Positions 8,859-17,021 of a DNA stretch of 64,000 nt are shown here, piece after piece (position 1 is the first letter of the stretch; the number at the start of each line of letters is the position of its first letter). This DNA is from Arthrobacter sp. SPG23. GTDB lineage: Bacteria > Actinomycetota > Actinomycetes > Actinomycetales > Micrococcaceae. The position numbers were made by a program, and so were the translations under genes. The DNA lies in NCBI RefSeq assembly GCF_000876655.1, contig NZ_JYCN01000017.1, positions 62,001 to 126,000 of the forward strand, in the 5' to 3' direction. The notes beneath the pieces are model-generated. The model saw only the letters and a program-made list of their open reading frames with translations. It had not been told where the DNA came from and did not search any database.

Positions 8859-10202
8859 ATGCAACTCCAAGAACGCATCGACGCGTCCCGCATGTCCCCG
8901 TACCAATGGCTGATCGTCGGACTGTGCATCATCCTCAACGCCCTCGACGGCTTCGACGTCCTGGCCATGGCCTTCACGGCCAACAGTGTGACCCGCGAGT
9001 TCGGCCTCAGTGGTGCCGAGCTGGGGGTCCTGCTCAGTTCCGGTCTGGTCGGCATGGCCATCGGATCCCTGGGCCTGGCTCCCTTCGCCGACGTCATCGG
9101 ACGGCGGCCGATGGTCCTGGTTTCCGTGGGTCTCGCAACAGCCGGCATGCTGCTCGCCTCCCTGGCGCACTCTGCAATGGAGCTGGGAATCTGGCGCGTC
9201 GTCACGGGCCTGGGGATCGGCGGCATCCTGGCCTGCACCAACGTGATTGCCAGCGAGTACTCCTCCAAGCGGTGGCGCGGACTCGCCATCAGCATCTACA
9301 CGGCCGGCTACGGCATTGGCGCGACCCTGGGCGGTGCCGCCGCGGTTTCCTTGCAGGCAAACTTCGGCTGGCGCTCGGTCTTCGTCTTTGGCGGCATCTG
9401 CACCGGCGTCGTCCTGGCCCTGCTCGCGTTCCTGCTGCCGGAGTCGGTGGACTTCCTGACCAGCCGCCGTCCCCGAAACGTCCTTGACCGCCTCAACAAG
9501 ATTGCCCGCAAGATCGGACAGCCTGAAGTGGCGGAGATCCCCGCCCCCGCCGCAGTTGCGCAGCGCAGGAACAAGCTCTCCGAACTGTTCACGGCCGGCA
9601 ACCGCCGCTCCACATGGCTCGTCTGGCTGGCCTTCTTCGCCACCATGTTCGGGTTCTACTTCGTGAACAGCTGGACGCCGCGGCTCCTTGTCACCGCCGG
9701 CATGACCGAAAGCCAGGGCGTCATCGGCGGCCTCATGCTCACCCTTGGCGGCACCTTCGGCTCCCTGCTCTACGGACTGCTGACCGTCCGCTGGAACAGC
9801 CGCAAAGTGATGATCGCCTTCGCCGTGCTCTCGGCGGCCACCATGGTGGTCTTCATTTCCACCGCCGGCATCCTTGCCCTGGCGTTTGTCGCGGGCGGCG
9901 TGGTGGGCATGCTGATCAACGGCTGCATTGCAGGCATGTACACCATCACCCCGGCCCTGTACGGCGCGTCCGTCCGCAGTACCGGCGTCGGCTGGGCAAT
10001 CGGCATCGGCCGTGTCGGCGCCATCGTGGCCCCGCTTATCACCGGCGCCTTGCTGGACGCACACTGGACGGCGTCCATGCTCTACATGGGTGTAGGTGCT
10101 GTGGTTCTCGTGGCAGCAGGCGCCGTCGCGGCGATGCGTCCGGCGCGGCAAGAGAGCGGCGCTGACCACAGCATGGAGGAGGAAGCTGACGTCCCGGTCT
10201 GA
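8859..10202 (+). CDS. MFS transporter, aromatic acid:H+ symporter family (VanK/PcaK-like)
   Basis: A 447-residue protein with 12 predicted membrane segments. The first segment carries ALDGFDVLAMAF, the DGFD motif typical of the aromatic acid:H+ symporter family (PcaK, VanK, BenK). The loop 2-3 motif LAPFADVIGRRPMV matches the MFS G-x-x-x-D-R-x-G-R-R pattern. It is divergent from vanR with a shared palindromic operator, so it should import vanillate or protocatechuate. Start ATG 8859 places the first membrane helix normally; an earlier frame extension to 8739 would cover the promoter and has no family similarity. vanK versus pcaK cannot be resolved from sequence alone. Confidence 0.83.
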   Translation: MQLQERIDASRMSPYQWLIVGLCIILNALDGFDVLAMAFTANSVTREFGLSGAELGVLLSSGLVGMAIGSLGLAPFADVIGRRPMVLVSVGLATAGMLLASLAHSAMELGIWRVVTGLGIGGILACTNVIASEYSSKRWRGLAISIYTAGYGIGATLGGAAAVSLQANFGWRSVFVFGGICTGVVLALLAFLLPESVDFLTSRRPRNVLDRLNKIARKIGQPEVAEIPAPAAVAQRRNKLSELFTAGNRRSTWLVWLAFFATMFGFYFVNSWTPRLLVTAGMTESQGVIGGLMLTLGGTFGSLLYGLLTVRWNSRKVMIAFAVLSAATMVVFISTAGILALAFVAGGVVGMLINGCIAGMYTITPALYGASVRSTGVGWAIGIGRVGAIVAPLITGALLDAHWTASMLYMGVGAVVLVAAGAVAAMRPARQESGADHSMEEEADVPV

Positions 10203-10310
10203 CAGGTCTGGGCGTGGCACCGATTGCTTTGCGCACCGTGTTCGGCGGAGCGCCTCGCGCAGAGGTGGCCATAAGCGGCCCGCGGCCACCTTCGGTTGCC
10301 ACCTGCCTGT

Positions 10311-10784
10311 TCAGAGGCGGAGTTCCATGAAAACGCTGTTCGGATCCAGGGCGTAGTCGGCAAAGGGCGGGCATTCGGAGAATCCGTTGCGGGCGTACAG
10401 GCGCCGTGCGGGAGCGAAATAATCTTCTGTTCCCGTCTCAAGGTAAAGGCGCCCGTAGTGCCTGCTTCGGGCTTCGTCCACGATATGCCTGAGCATCAGG
10501 GTGGCGACGCCGCGCCCCCGTGCGCCTGCCGTGGTGCGCATGGACTTGATTTCGCCGTGCTTCGTTGAACCGGGCCGGGAATTGAGGAGTTTGAGCGCGC
10601 CGCACCCGAGGAGCGCGCCTTCCTCGCGGGCGGTCCAGAACGTGATTGAGGGGCCGCACAGCGCTGAATGATCCAGTGCGTGCACACTGTCGGCCGGCGA
10701 GGTGGCGAACATGTCGGCCAGGTGTTCGCTCAGGAGCTGGTGGACATCCGGGCGCGCGGGGTCGTCGCGGTCAATGTGAATCAT
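10311..10784 (-). CDS. GNAT family N-acetyltransferase
   Basis: A 157-residue GNAT protein. The acetyl-CoA loop is ARGRGVATLMLRHIV (near 88), preceded by IKSMRT on strand beta4; a C-terminal PARRLYARNGF completes the fold. The near-universal YARNGF and the spacing fit small GNATs of the PhnO/ElaA-like kind that modify small molecules or amines; substrate unknown. It is a single gene, convergent with the vanillate transporter. An imperfect 8-bp stem (10263-10270/10284-10291) lies between the two. Confidence 0.82.
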   Translation of the reverse strand: MIHIDRDDPARPDVHQLLSEHLADMFATSPADSVHALDHSALCGPSITFWTAREEGALLGCGALKLLNSRPGSTKHGEIKSMRTTAGARGRGVATLMLRHIVDEARSRHYGRLYLETGTEDYFAPARRLYARNGFSECPPFADYALDPNSVFMELRL

Positions 10785-10879
10785 CGCCCTAAATTTACCG
10801 GCCGCCCCACGTAATACGCCACGTGGACGCCGCCGCTCACTGCACCAGCACTACCGGTAGCAGCACAAAGGGCCAGGGG

Positions 10880-10906
10880 ACGACGGCGGGGATCCTCCGC
10901 CGTCGT
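10880..10906. terminator. GC-rich hairpin (first of three related stems)
   Basis: Ten-bp inverted repeat acgacggcgg / ccgccgtcgt with a 7-base loop, in the gap between the minus-strand GNAT gene and adk. The arm is the core of the longer stems found after adk (11613-11648) and after the gamma-glutamyltranspeptidase gene (35106-35144). Here it is not downstream of any gene, so a terminator role is doubtful. Confidence 0.45.
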
Positions 10907-11005
10907 ACTCTGCTGTCAGGCACCGATGCAGCCCGGCCGCAACCCCCGGATCAGTAGCATCGGGCCAGGACGAAGACGTCCATATAACCAGCAAAGGAAT
11001 ATTGA

Positions 11006-11599
11006 ATGACGAGAATGCTGATTATTGGTCCGCCCGGTTCCGGCAAGGGAACCCAGGCGGAACGGATCTCAGGACGCCTCGGCGTAGTGGCGATTTCCAC
11101 CGGAGACATCTTCCGCGCCAACGTCAAGGGCGGGACACCGCTGGGCGTGGAAGCCCGGAAGTACATGGATAACGGAGACTTCGTGCCGGACAGCGTCACG
11201 AATGAAATGGTGCGGAACCGCCTCAGCCAGGACGACGCCAAAGAGGGCTTCCTGCTGGACGGCTACCCGCGCACCGTGGCGCAGGTGGAGTACCTCGACG
11301 GAATCCTCGCGGCCGGCGACCAGAAACTTGGCGTGGTGCTCCAGCTGACCGCGGACGACGAGGAACTGGTCTCCCGGCTGCTGGGGCGGGCCAAGGAAAC
11401 AGGCCGGAGCGACGACAACGAAAGCGTCATCCGCCACCGGCTGGACCTGTACCACCAGCAGACGGAGGCGGTGGTGGCCCAGTATGCCGGCCGCGGGATC
11501 CTCTCCCGGGTGGACGGGATCGGCGGCGTCGGGGAGGTCACCGACAGAATTCTGGCCAGCATCGATGACCTGCTCAGGGTGCCGGTCCGCGGACAGTAG
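11006..11599 (+). CDS. adk: Adenylate kinase (short-LID form)
   Basis: A 197-residue adenylate kinase: Walker A GPPGSGKGT at 8-16, AMP-binding STGDIFR near 31, LLDGYPRT near 83, and a short LID around GRAKETGRSDDN without the zinc cysteines. It interconverts 2 ADP and ATP + AMP. adk normally lies between secY and map in the ribosomal spc operon of actinobacteria; this one stands alone with its own terminator, so it may be a second copy, for example supporting AMP recycling. The neighbouring cre phosphorylation enzyme, if PEP-synthase-like, makes AMP + Pi, so the link is plausible but unproven. Confidence 0.9.
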   Translation: MTRMLIIGPPGSGKGTQAERISGRLGVVAISTGDIFRANVKGGTPLGVEARKYMDNGDFVPDSVTNEMVRNRLSQDDAKEGFLLDGYPRTVAQVEYLDGILAAGDQKLGVVLQLTADDEELVSRLLGRAKETGRSDDNESVIRHRLDLYHQQTEAVVAQYAGRGILSRVDGIGGVGEVTDRILASIDDLLRVPVRGQ

Positions 11600-11612
11600 A
11601 ACAGCAAAGGCG

Positions 11613-11648
11613 GGAGGACGACGGCGGGTGGCACCGCCGTCGTCCTCC
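11613..11648 (+). terminator. Intrinsic terminator of adk
   Basis: Fifteen-bp perfect stem, ggaggacgacggcgg / ccgccgtcgtcctcc, loop gtggca, followed by agccttttg. The outer aaaggc/gcctt bases lengthen the stem. It lies 14 bases after the adk stop. Confidence 0.85.
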
Positions 11649-11763
11649 AGCCTTTTGCGTCCCCGGCCTGTTGTGCCCCGGACGCGGACTAGACTCTGAT
11701 CGGACTGCCGGGAGGCGGCCCGCACTATGCAAAGCAATGGGCAAGTACCGGATAAGGAGCACC

Positions 11764-12558
11764 ATGGCCGGAGGCAGCCGCGAACCCGGCAGGACCGTGA
11801 CCTCGAAGGTCCTCTCCATCCTGGAAGCCTTCGAAAAGTCCCGGGGTGCCCTCAGCCTGACCGGCATTGCCGAAAGAACGGGGCTGCCGCTGAGCACCGC
11901 CCACCGCCTGGTCAACGAGCTCACCGACTGGGGACTCCTCTCCCGCGAACCCAACGGCCGCTACCAGCTGGGCATCCGGCTCTGGGAGCTCGCCCAGAAC
12001 ACCGGCAGGCAGCTCCGCGACGCGGCCCGGCCCTTCGTCCAGGACCTGTTTTCACTCACGGGCGAAACCGCGCACCTGGCGGTCCGGGCCGGCCACGAGG
12101 TGCTCTACATCGACCGGGTCTACGGCTCCAGGCGCGTGCCCCGTGCCGGTCGGGTGGGCGGCCGGCTTCCCATGCACGCGACCGCCGTCGGAAAAGTCAT
12201 CCTCGCCTTCGAGGAGGACTGGGTCCGTGACGCCTACCTGAACCGGCAGCTGGAACGGCACACCGCGCACACCCACGTGGACCCCAAGCAGCTGGCCGCA
12301 GAGCTGACCCGGATCCACGAGCAGGGCTACGCCACCACCTTGGAGGAAGTCCGGCTGGGATCCTGCTCGATTGCCGTCCCGGTCTTCCATACCGGCAGGA
12401 TCGGAGCGTCGATCGGCCTTGTGCTACCCGCCGACCAGGCCGCCACGATGACCCGGCACCTTCCTGTCCTGCGGGGAATCGCCGCCCAGATTGAGCGCGC
12501 CACCGCCCGGATCCCGCTGGAAACTCTGTTGGGCAGCCACGCCGCGCTTACCGACTGA
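11764..12558 (+). CDS. IclR-family transcriptional regulator of the cre operon
   Basis: A 264-residue IclR protein. The N-terminal winged helix (VTSKVLSILEAFEK, then LTGIAERTGLPLSTAHRLVNEL) is followed by the effector-binding domain with MHATAVGKVILAF and the C-terminal SIAVPVF. ATG 11764 follows AAGGAG at a 4-base spacing. It is transcribed towards the cre operon, 150 bases upstream of the P450 gene, with a TTCC-n7-GGAA palindrome in the gap. By position it most likely controls cre, responding to 4-cresol or a metabolite; activator or repressor cannot be told. Confidence 0.85.
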   Translation: MAGGSREPGRTVTSKVLSILEAFEKSRGALSLTGIAERTGLPLSTAHRLVNELTDWGLLSREPNGRYQLGIRLWELAQNTGRQLRDAARPFVQDLFSLTGETAHLAVRAGHEVLYIDRVYGSRRVPRAGRVGGRLPMHATAVGKVILAFEEDWVRDAYLNRQLERHTAHTHVDPKQLAAELTRIHEQGYATTLEEVRLGSCSIAVPVFHTGRIGASIGLVLPADQAATMTRHLPVLRGIAAQIERATARIPLETLLGSHAALTD

Positions 12559-12595
12559 CCAGGTTTTCCCCCCGGCGGGCCCGCAAAATAACTGG

Positions 12596-12612
12596 CTTCC
12601 GCTCAGTGGAAG
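12596..12612 (+). promoter_or_regulatory. Candidate IclR operator upstream of the cre operon
   Basis: The near-palindrome cttccgctcagtggaag has five-base outer arms that pair exactly. It lies about 100 bases upstream of the P450 ATG. IclR-family regulators commonly bind short palindromes of this size near their target promoter; binding is inferred. Confidence 0.4.
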
Positions 12613-12709
12613 AAGTCCGGCCGTCAATGAGTGATGGGGGCCACACTGGTGAATAAGAACCCCGGCATGCACTGGCGCTGCCGGCGGGACCGAAAACCAA
12701 GGAGCTTAG

Positions 12710-13987
12710 ATGTCACCCTCGACGGAAACGGCCGGCCGCTGTCCCTTTGGACACGGCGCCGAAGCACCCGCAGGGCACCACGGCTACGAGCCGTTCCAGA
12801 TGAAGGATCCCTTCCCGGCCTATGCCGAACTCCGGGCCGAACAGCCCGTCATGTTCGACGAGCGGGTGGGCCTTTATGTCGTCTCCCGCTATGACGACAT
12901 CAAGGCCGTCTTCGAGGACTGGGAGACCTTCTCCAGCGAAAACGCCCAGGCCCCCGTCCGCGAACGCGGCCCTGCAGCGAAGAAGATCATGGAAGACGGC
13001 GGATTCACGGCCTACTCGGGCCTGTCCGCCCGGCGCCCGCCGGAGCACACCCGCATCCGCGCCGTGGTCCAAAAGGCCTTCACGCCCCGCCGCTACAAGG
13101 CACTGGAACCGTTCATCCGGCAGAACGTCGTTGAACTGCTCGAAAAGATGCTGGCCCGCCCGGAACACCGCGGCGACATGGTCAAGGACCTCGCCTACGA
13201 CGTGCCCACGATCACCATCCTCACCCTCATTGGCGCGGACGTCTCCCAGGTGGACACCTTCAAGCGCTGGAGCGACTCCCGCGCCGCGATGACCTGGGGC
13301 GACCTCAGCGACGAGGAACAGATCCCGCACGCCCACAACCTCGTGGAGTACTGGCAGGAATGCCTCCGCCTGGTCCAGGTGGCCCACGAGGAAGGCGGCG
13401 ACAACCTCACCGCGGACCTGGTGAAGTCGCAACAGGAAGGCGCCGAGATCTCCGACCACGAGATCGCCTCCGTCCTCTACAGCCTGCTGTTCGCCGGCCA
13501 CGAGACCACCACCACGCTGATCTCCAACGCCCTCCGCGAGCTCCTGGCCCGGCCCGGGCAGTGGAAGCATCTCGTCGAGGACCCCAAGAAGATCCCCGCC
13601 GCCATCGACGAAGTCCTTCGCTATGCCGGCTCGATCGTCGGCTGGCGCCGCAAGGCCCTCAAAGACACCGAAGTGGGCGGCGTCGCCGTCGAAGAAGGCG
13701 CGCAGCTGCTGCTCCTGATGGGCTCAGCCAACCGCGACGAGAACAAGTTCGACGCCGGTGAGGACTTCGACATCACCCGCCCCAACGCCCGCGAGCACCT
13801 CTCCTTCGGGTTCGGCATCCACTACTGCCTGGGCAACATGCTCGCCAAGCTCCAGGCCAAGATTGCCCTCGAGGAAGTGGCGCGGCTCGCCCCGGAGCTG
13901 CAGCTGGAGGAGCCGGAAGCCATCACCTTCCGCGAAAACCTTTCCTTCCGCGTCCCCGAGACCGTCCCCGTCAGCTGGAAGGCCTGA
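12710..13987 (+). CDS. creJ: Cytochrome P450 (CreJ-like alkylphenyl-phosphate hydroxylase)
   Basis: A 425-residue soluble class I P450. Visible are the I-helix oxygen-activation motif LLFAGHETTTT, the K-helix ExxR in DEVLRYAG, and the haem-binding loop FGFGIHYCLG (cysteine 373). In C. glutamicum CreJ oxidises the methyl group of 4-methylphenyl phosphate, with CreE and CreF as redox partners. Here the ferredoxin and reductase genes lie in the same operon and all flanking genes match the cre order reversed, so the same role is inferred. A good AAGGAG site precedes the ATG; creI starts 5 bases after the stop. Confidence 0.87.
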   Translation: MSPSTETAGRCPFGHGAEAPAGHHGYEPFQMKDPFPAYAELRAEQPVMFDERVGLYVVSRYDDIKAVFEDWETFSSENAQAPVRERGPAAKKIMEDGGFTAYSGLSARRPPEHTRIRAVVQKAFTPRRYKALEPFIRQNVVELLEKMLARPEHRGDMVKDLAYDVPTITILTLIGADVSQVDTFKRWSDSRAAMTWGDLSDEEQIPHAHNLVEYWQECLRLVQVAHEEGGDNLTADLVKSQQEGAEISDHEIASVLYSLLFAGHETTTTLISNALRELLARPGQWKHLVEDPKKIPAAIDEVLRYAGSIVGWRRKALKDTEVGGVAVEEGAQLLLLMGSANRDENKFDAGEDFDITRPNAREHLSFGFGIHYCLGNMLAKLQAKIALEEVARLAPELQLEEPEAITFRENLSFRVPETVPVSWKA

Positions 13988-13991
13988 AAAC

Positions 13992-15071
13992 ATGCAAAGC
14001 AACGACTACGTCCAGTTCTTCGACGGCGGCATTGAACCCAGGCTCGAGACCCTCGGCGGCAAGGGCGCCTCGCTGGTCACCATGACCTCCGCCGGCATGC
14101 CCGTCCCGCCCGGCTTCGTGGTGACCACGGCCCAGTTCGACGCCTTTATGGCGGAAGCCGGCATCACCCGGGACATCCATGAGCTCTTGGCCGGACTGGA
14201 CCCCGAGGACATGTCCCAGGTGGACAAGGTCTCCGCCGCCATCCGTGAGGACATCCGCTCACGCCCCGTGCCGCAAGCGATGCGCGAGTTCACGGTAGGC
14301 GCCTACGAGGCCCTGATGTCCCGCTTCGAGGCGCCGGTCCCGGTAGCCGTCCGCTCCAGTGCCACCGCGGAGGACCTTCCGGACGCCTCCTTCGCCGGCC
14401 AGCAGGACACCTACCTCTGGCTCGAGGGCGTGAAGGCCGTCACCGAGCACATCCGGCAGTGCTGGGCCTCGCTCTTCACCTCCCGTGCCATCATCTACCG
14501 GCTCAAGAACAACATCCCCAACGAGGGCCTCTCCATGGCGGTCGTGGTGCAGAAGATGGTCAACGCCCGCGTCTCCGGCGTCGCCATCACCATGGATCCC
14601 ACCAACGGCGACCGCTCCAAGATCACCATCGACTCCTCCTACGGGGTGGGGGAGATGGTGGTCTCCGGCCAGGTCACGCCGGACAACATCAAGCTGGACA
14701 AGGTCACCCTGGCCGTCATCTCCGAACACCTCGGCGACAAGCACGCCGAACTCGTCCCGGATGCCGCCGCCGGCCGCCTGGTGGAACGGGAAGTCGACGA
14801 CGAACGCCGCGGCCGCCGCAGCCTCAGCGACGCCGAACTCACCTCGGTTGCGCAGATGGCCAAGCGCGCGGAGAAGCACTACAAGTGCCCGCAGGACATC
14901 GAATGGGCCCTCGACGCGGACCTGCCCGACGGCGAAAACCTGCTCCTGCTGCAGTCCCGCCCGGAAACCGTGCACTCGTCCAAGGCATCCACCCACACCG
15001 CTCCGCAGCCGGTGGTTTCCGGCGGCTACTTCAGCGGATTCAGTGCCGGCACGCTCAAGCCGTCCATCTAG
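13992..15071 (+). CDS. creI: PEP-synthase-like ATP-grasp subunit (CreI-like, phenol phosphorylation)
   Basis: A 359-residue protein equal to only the N-terminal nucleotide-binding domain of PEP synthase/PPDK: LGGKGASL near residue 20, VAVRSSATAEDLPDASFAGQ near 118, the central ITIDSSYGVGEM, and DIEWALD plus LLLLQSRPET at the end. The swivelling histidine domain is absent and is supplied by the next gene. This resembles the split phenylphosphate synthase of Thauera and the CreHI pair of C. glutamicum, which transfer a phosphoryl group from ATP to a phenol. The assignment to creI rather than creH follows gene order. Its start lies 5 bases after the P450 stop, indicating translational coupling. 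Confidence 0.85.
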   Translation: MQSNDYVQFFDGGIEPRLETLGGKGASLVTMTSAGMPVPPGFVVTTAQFDAFMAEAGITRDIHELLAGLDPEDMSQVDKVSAAIREDIRSRPVPQAMREFTVGAYEALMSRFEAPVPVAVRSSATAEDLPDASFAGQQDTYLWLEGVKAVTEHIRQCWASLFTSRAIIYRLKNNIPNEGLSMAVVVQKMVNARVSGVAITMDPTNGDRSKITIDSSYGVGEMVVSGQVTPDNIKLDKVTLAVISEHLGDKHAELVPDAAAGRLVEREVDDERRGRRSLSDAELTSVAQMAKRAEKHYKCPQDIEWALDADLPDGENLLLLQSRPETVHSSKASTHTAPQPVVSGGYFSGFSAGTLKPSI

Positions 15072-15134
15072 CACCCCTGTTATTCCGCCCTCCCACCAGG
15101 GGCTCAACGCCGAGCCCGTATTGAAAGGACCGCC

Positions 15135-17021
15135 ATGTCCCTGAAGTCCTTCCCCAAACCCTCCGAGCTTGCGGTCCCCGCCGGCGCCGAGGGCTGGGAA
15201 AAGATCTACCCGTATTACCTGGTCTTCCAGGACAAGCTCAAGGAACAGGAGGACGCCAAGTTCTGGTTCTGCGACAGCCAGCACTGGCCCACGGTGTTCA
15301 AGCCCTTCGAGACTATCGGCGGCGAGTTCGCGGTCAAGTGCCTGGGCCAGTACAACGCCCGGCACCTGATGATCCCCAACGCCAACGGCATTGAGTTCCG
15401 CGTCCACCTGGGCTACCTCTACATGTCGCCCATTCCGGTGCCTGAAGACCAGATCGCCGCCCGCGTGCCGCTGTTCGAACAGCGCGTGGGCCACTACTTC
15501 CAGAACTGGGACCAGCTGCTCAAGCAGTGGCACGTCAAGGTCAAGGGCACCATCGATGAGATGGAAACCATCTCCTTCCCCAAGCTTCCGGACATGGTCC
15601 CGATGGAGGACATCCTCTCCGGCAAGGGCAAGGACGGCTCCGAGAAGCTGCTGGAAAGCTACGACCGGCTGATCCAGCTGGCCTACCAGAACTGGCAGTA
15701 CCACTTCGAGTTCCTCAACCTGGGCTACATCGCCTACCTGGACTTCTTCAACTTCTGCAAACAGGTCTTCCCCAACATCCCGGACCAGTCCATCGCGACC
15801 ATGGTGCAGGGCGTGGATATGGAGCTCTTCCGCCCGGATGACGAACTCAAGCAGCTCGCCAAACTCGCCGTCGAACTGCGGCTGCAGCCGCATTTCAGCA
15901 ACACGGACGACGTCGACGCCACCTTGAGTGCCGTCGCCGCCGCTCCGGGCGGGGACCGCTGGACCGCCCAGTACGAGGCCGCCAAGGACCCGTGGTTCAA
16001 CTTCACCGTGGGCAACGGCTTCTACGGGCACGACAAGTACTGGAACGAGCACCAGGAAATCCCGCTGGGCTACATCGCGGACTACATCCGGCGCGTGGAC
16101 GAGGGCCAGGAAATCATGCGTCCCGTCGAGGCCCTGATCATCGAACGCGACCGCATCATCGAGGAATACCGGGACCTGCTGGAAGGCGAAAACCAGGCGC
16201 TCTTTGACGCCAAGCGGGGACTCGCCGCCACCGCCTACCCGTATGTGGAGAACCACAACTTCTACATCGAGCACTGGACCATGGGCGTCTTCTGGCGCAA
16301 GATCCGGGAACTCAGCCGCATGATGCAGGCCGAGGGATTCTGGACCGAACCGGACGACCTGCTCTACCTGGGCCGCAACGAGGTCCGTGACGCGCTCTTC
16401 GACCTGGTCACCGGCTGGGGCGTCGGCGCCAAGCCGATCGGCCCGGACTACTGGCCGGAGGAGATTGAACGCCGCCGCGGGATCGTGGATGCGCTCAAGA
16501 CCGCCCGCCCGGCCCCGGCGCTGAACACGCCGCCGGAAATCATCACCGAACCCTTCACCCGGATGCTCTGGGGCATCACCACCGAACAGGTCCAGCAGTG
16601 GCTGGGCGCAGGCGTTGCGGTGGAAGGCGGCGGCCTGCGCGGCATGGCAGCCTCGCCCGGCGTCGTCGAAGGCCTGGCCCGCGTGGTCACCGACGCGGAC
16701 CAGCTCTCCGAGGTGCAGCAGGGCGAAATCCTGGTCGCCACGGTCACGGCACCGTCCTGGGGCCCGATCTTCGGAAAGATCAAAGCCACGGTCACGGACA
16801 TCGGCGGCATGATGAGCCACGCAGCGATCGTCTGCCGCGAGTACGGCCTCCCGGCTGTGACCGGCACCGGCTCGGCGTCCACCACGATCAAAACCGGCCA
16901 GCGGCTGCGCGTGGACGGCACCAAGGGCACGGTCCAGATCCTCGACGCGCTGATTCCCGATGCCGGGGATCCGGAGCTGCTTGTCGCCGGCCCCGGGGCG
17001 CACAGCCACAGCCATGTCTGA
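15135..17021 (+). CDS. creH: PEP-utilising phosphohistidine-domain subunit with large acceptor-binding region (CreH-like)
   Basis: A 628-residue protein. The last 150 residues are the PEP-utilising mobile (phosphohistidine) domain: GEILVATVTAPSW, then TVTDIGGMMSHAAIVCREYG with the phosphorylated His at 562. The first 480 residues resemble no PEP-binding barrel and probably bind the phenol, much as in rifampin phosphotransferase, which has ATP, substrate and swivel domains in one chain. With CreI this would make 4-methylphenyl phosphate from 4-cresol. The C-terminus ends in an odd HSHSHV tail. Eight bases overlap the next gene. Confidence 0.83.
   Translation: MSLKSFPKPSELAVPAGAEGWEKIYPYYLVFQDKLKEQEDAKFWFCDSQHWPTVFKPFETIGGEFAVKCLGQYNARHLMIPNANGIEFRVHLGYLYMSPIPVPEDQIAARVPLFEQRVGHYFQNWDQLLKQWHVKVKGTIDEMETISFPKLPDMVPMEDILSGKGKDGSEKLLESYDRLIQLAYQNWQYHFEFLNLGYIAYLDFFNFCKQVFPNIPDQSIATMVQGVDMELFRPDDELKQLAKLAVELRLQPHFSNTDDVDATLSAVAAAPGGDRWTAQYEAAKDPWFNFTVGNGFYGHDKYWNEHQEIPLGYIADYIRRVDEGQEIMRPVEALIIERDRIIEEYRDLLEGENQALFDAKRGLAATAYPYVENHNFYIEHWTMGVFWRKIRELSRMMQAEGFWTEPDDLLYLGRNEVRDALFDLVTGWGVGAKPIGPDYWPEEIERRRGIVDALKTARPAPALNTPPEIITEPFTRMLWGITTEQVQQWLGAGVAVEGGGLRGMAASPGVVEGLARVVTDADQLSEVQQGEILVATVTAPSWGPIFGKIKATVTDIGGMMSHAAIVCREYGLPAVTGTGSASTTIKTGQRLRVDGTKGTVQILDALIPDAGDPELLVAGPGAHSHSHV

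Noticed and set aside
8676..10289. Long minus-strand frame opposite the VanK-like transporter.
   Set aside because: Composition is Gly/Asp/His-rich and typical of an antisense shadow; the plus-strand MFS motifs are unambiguous.
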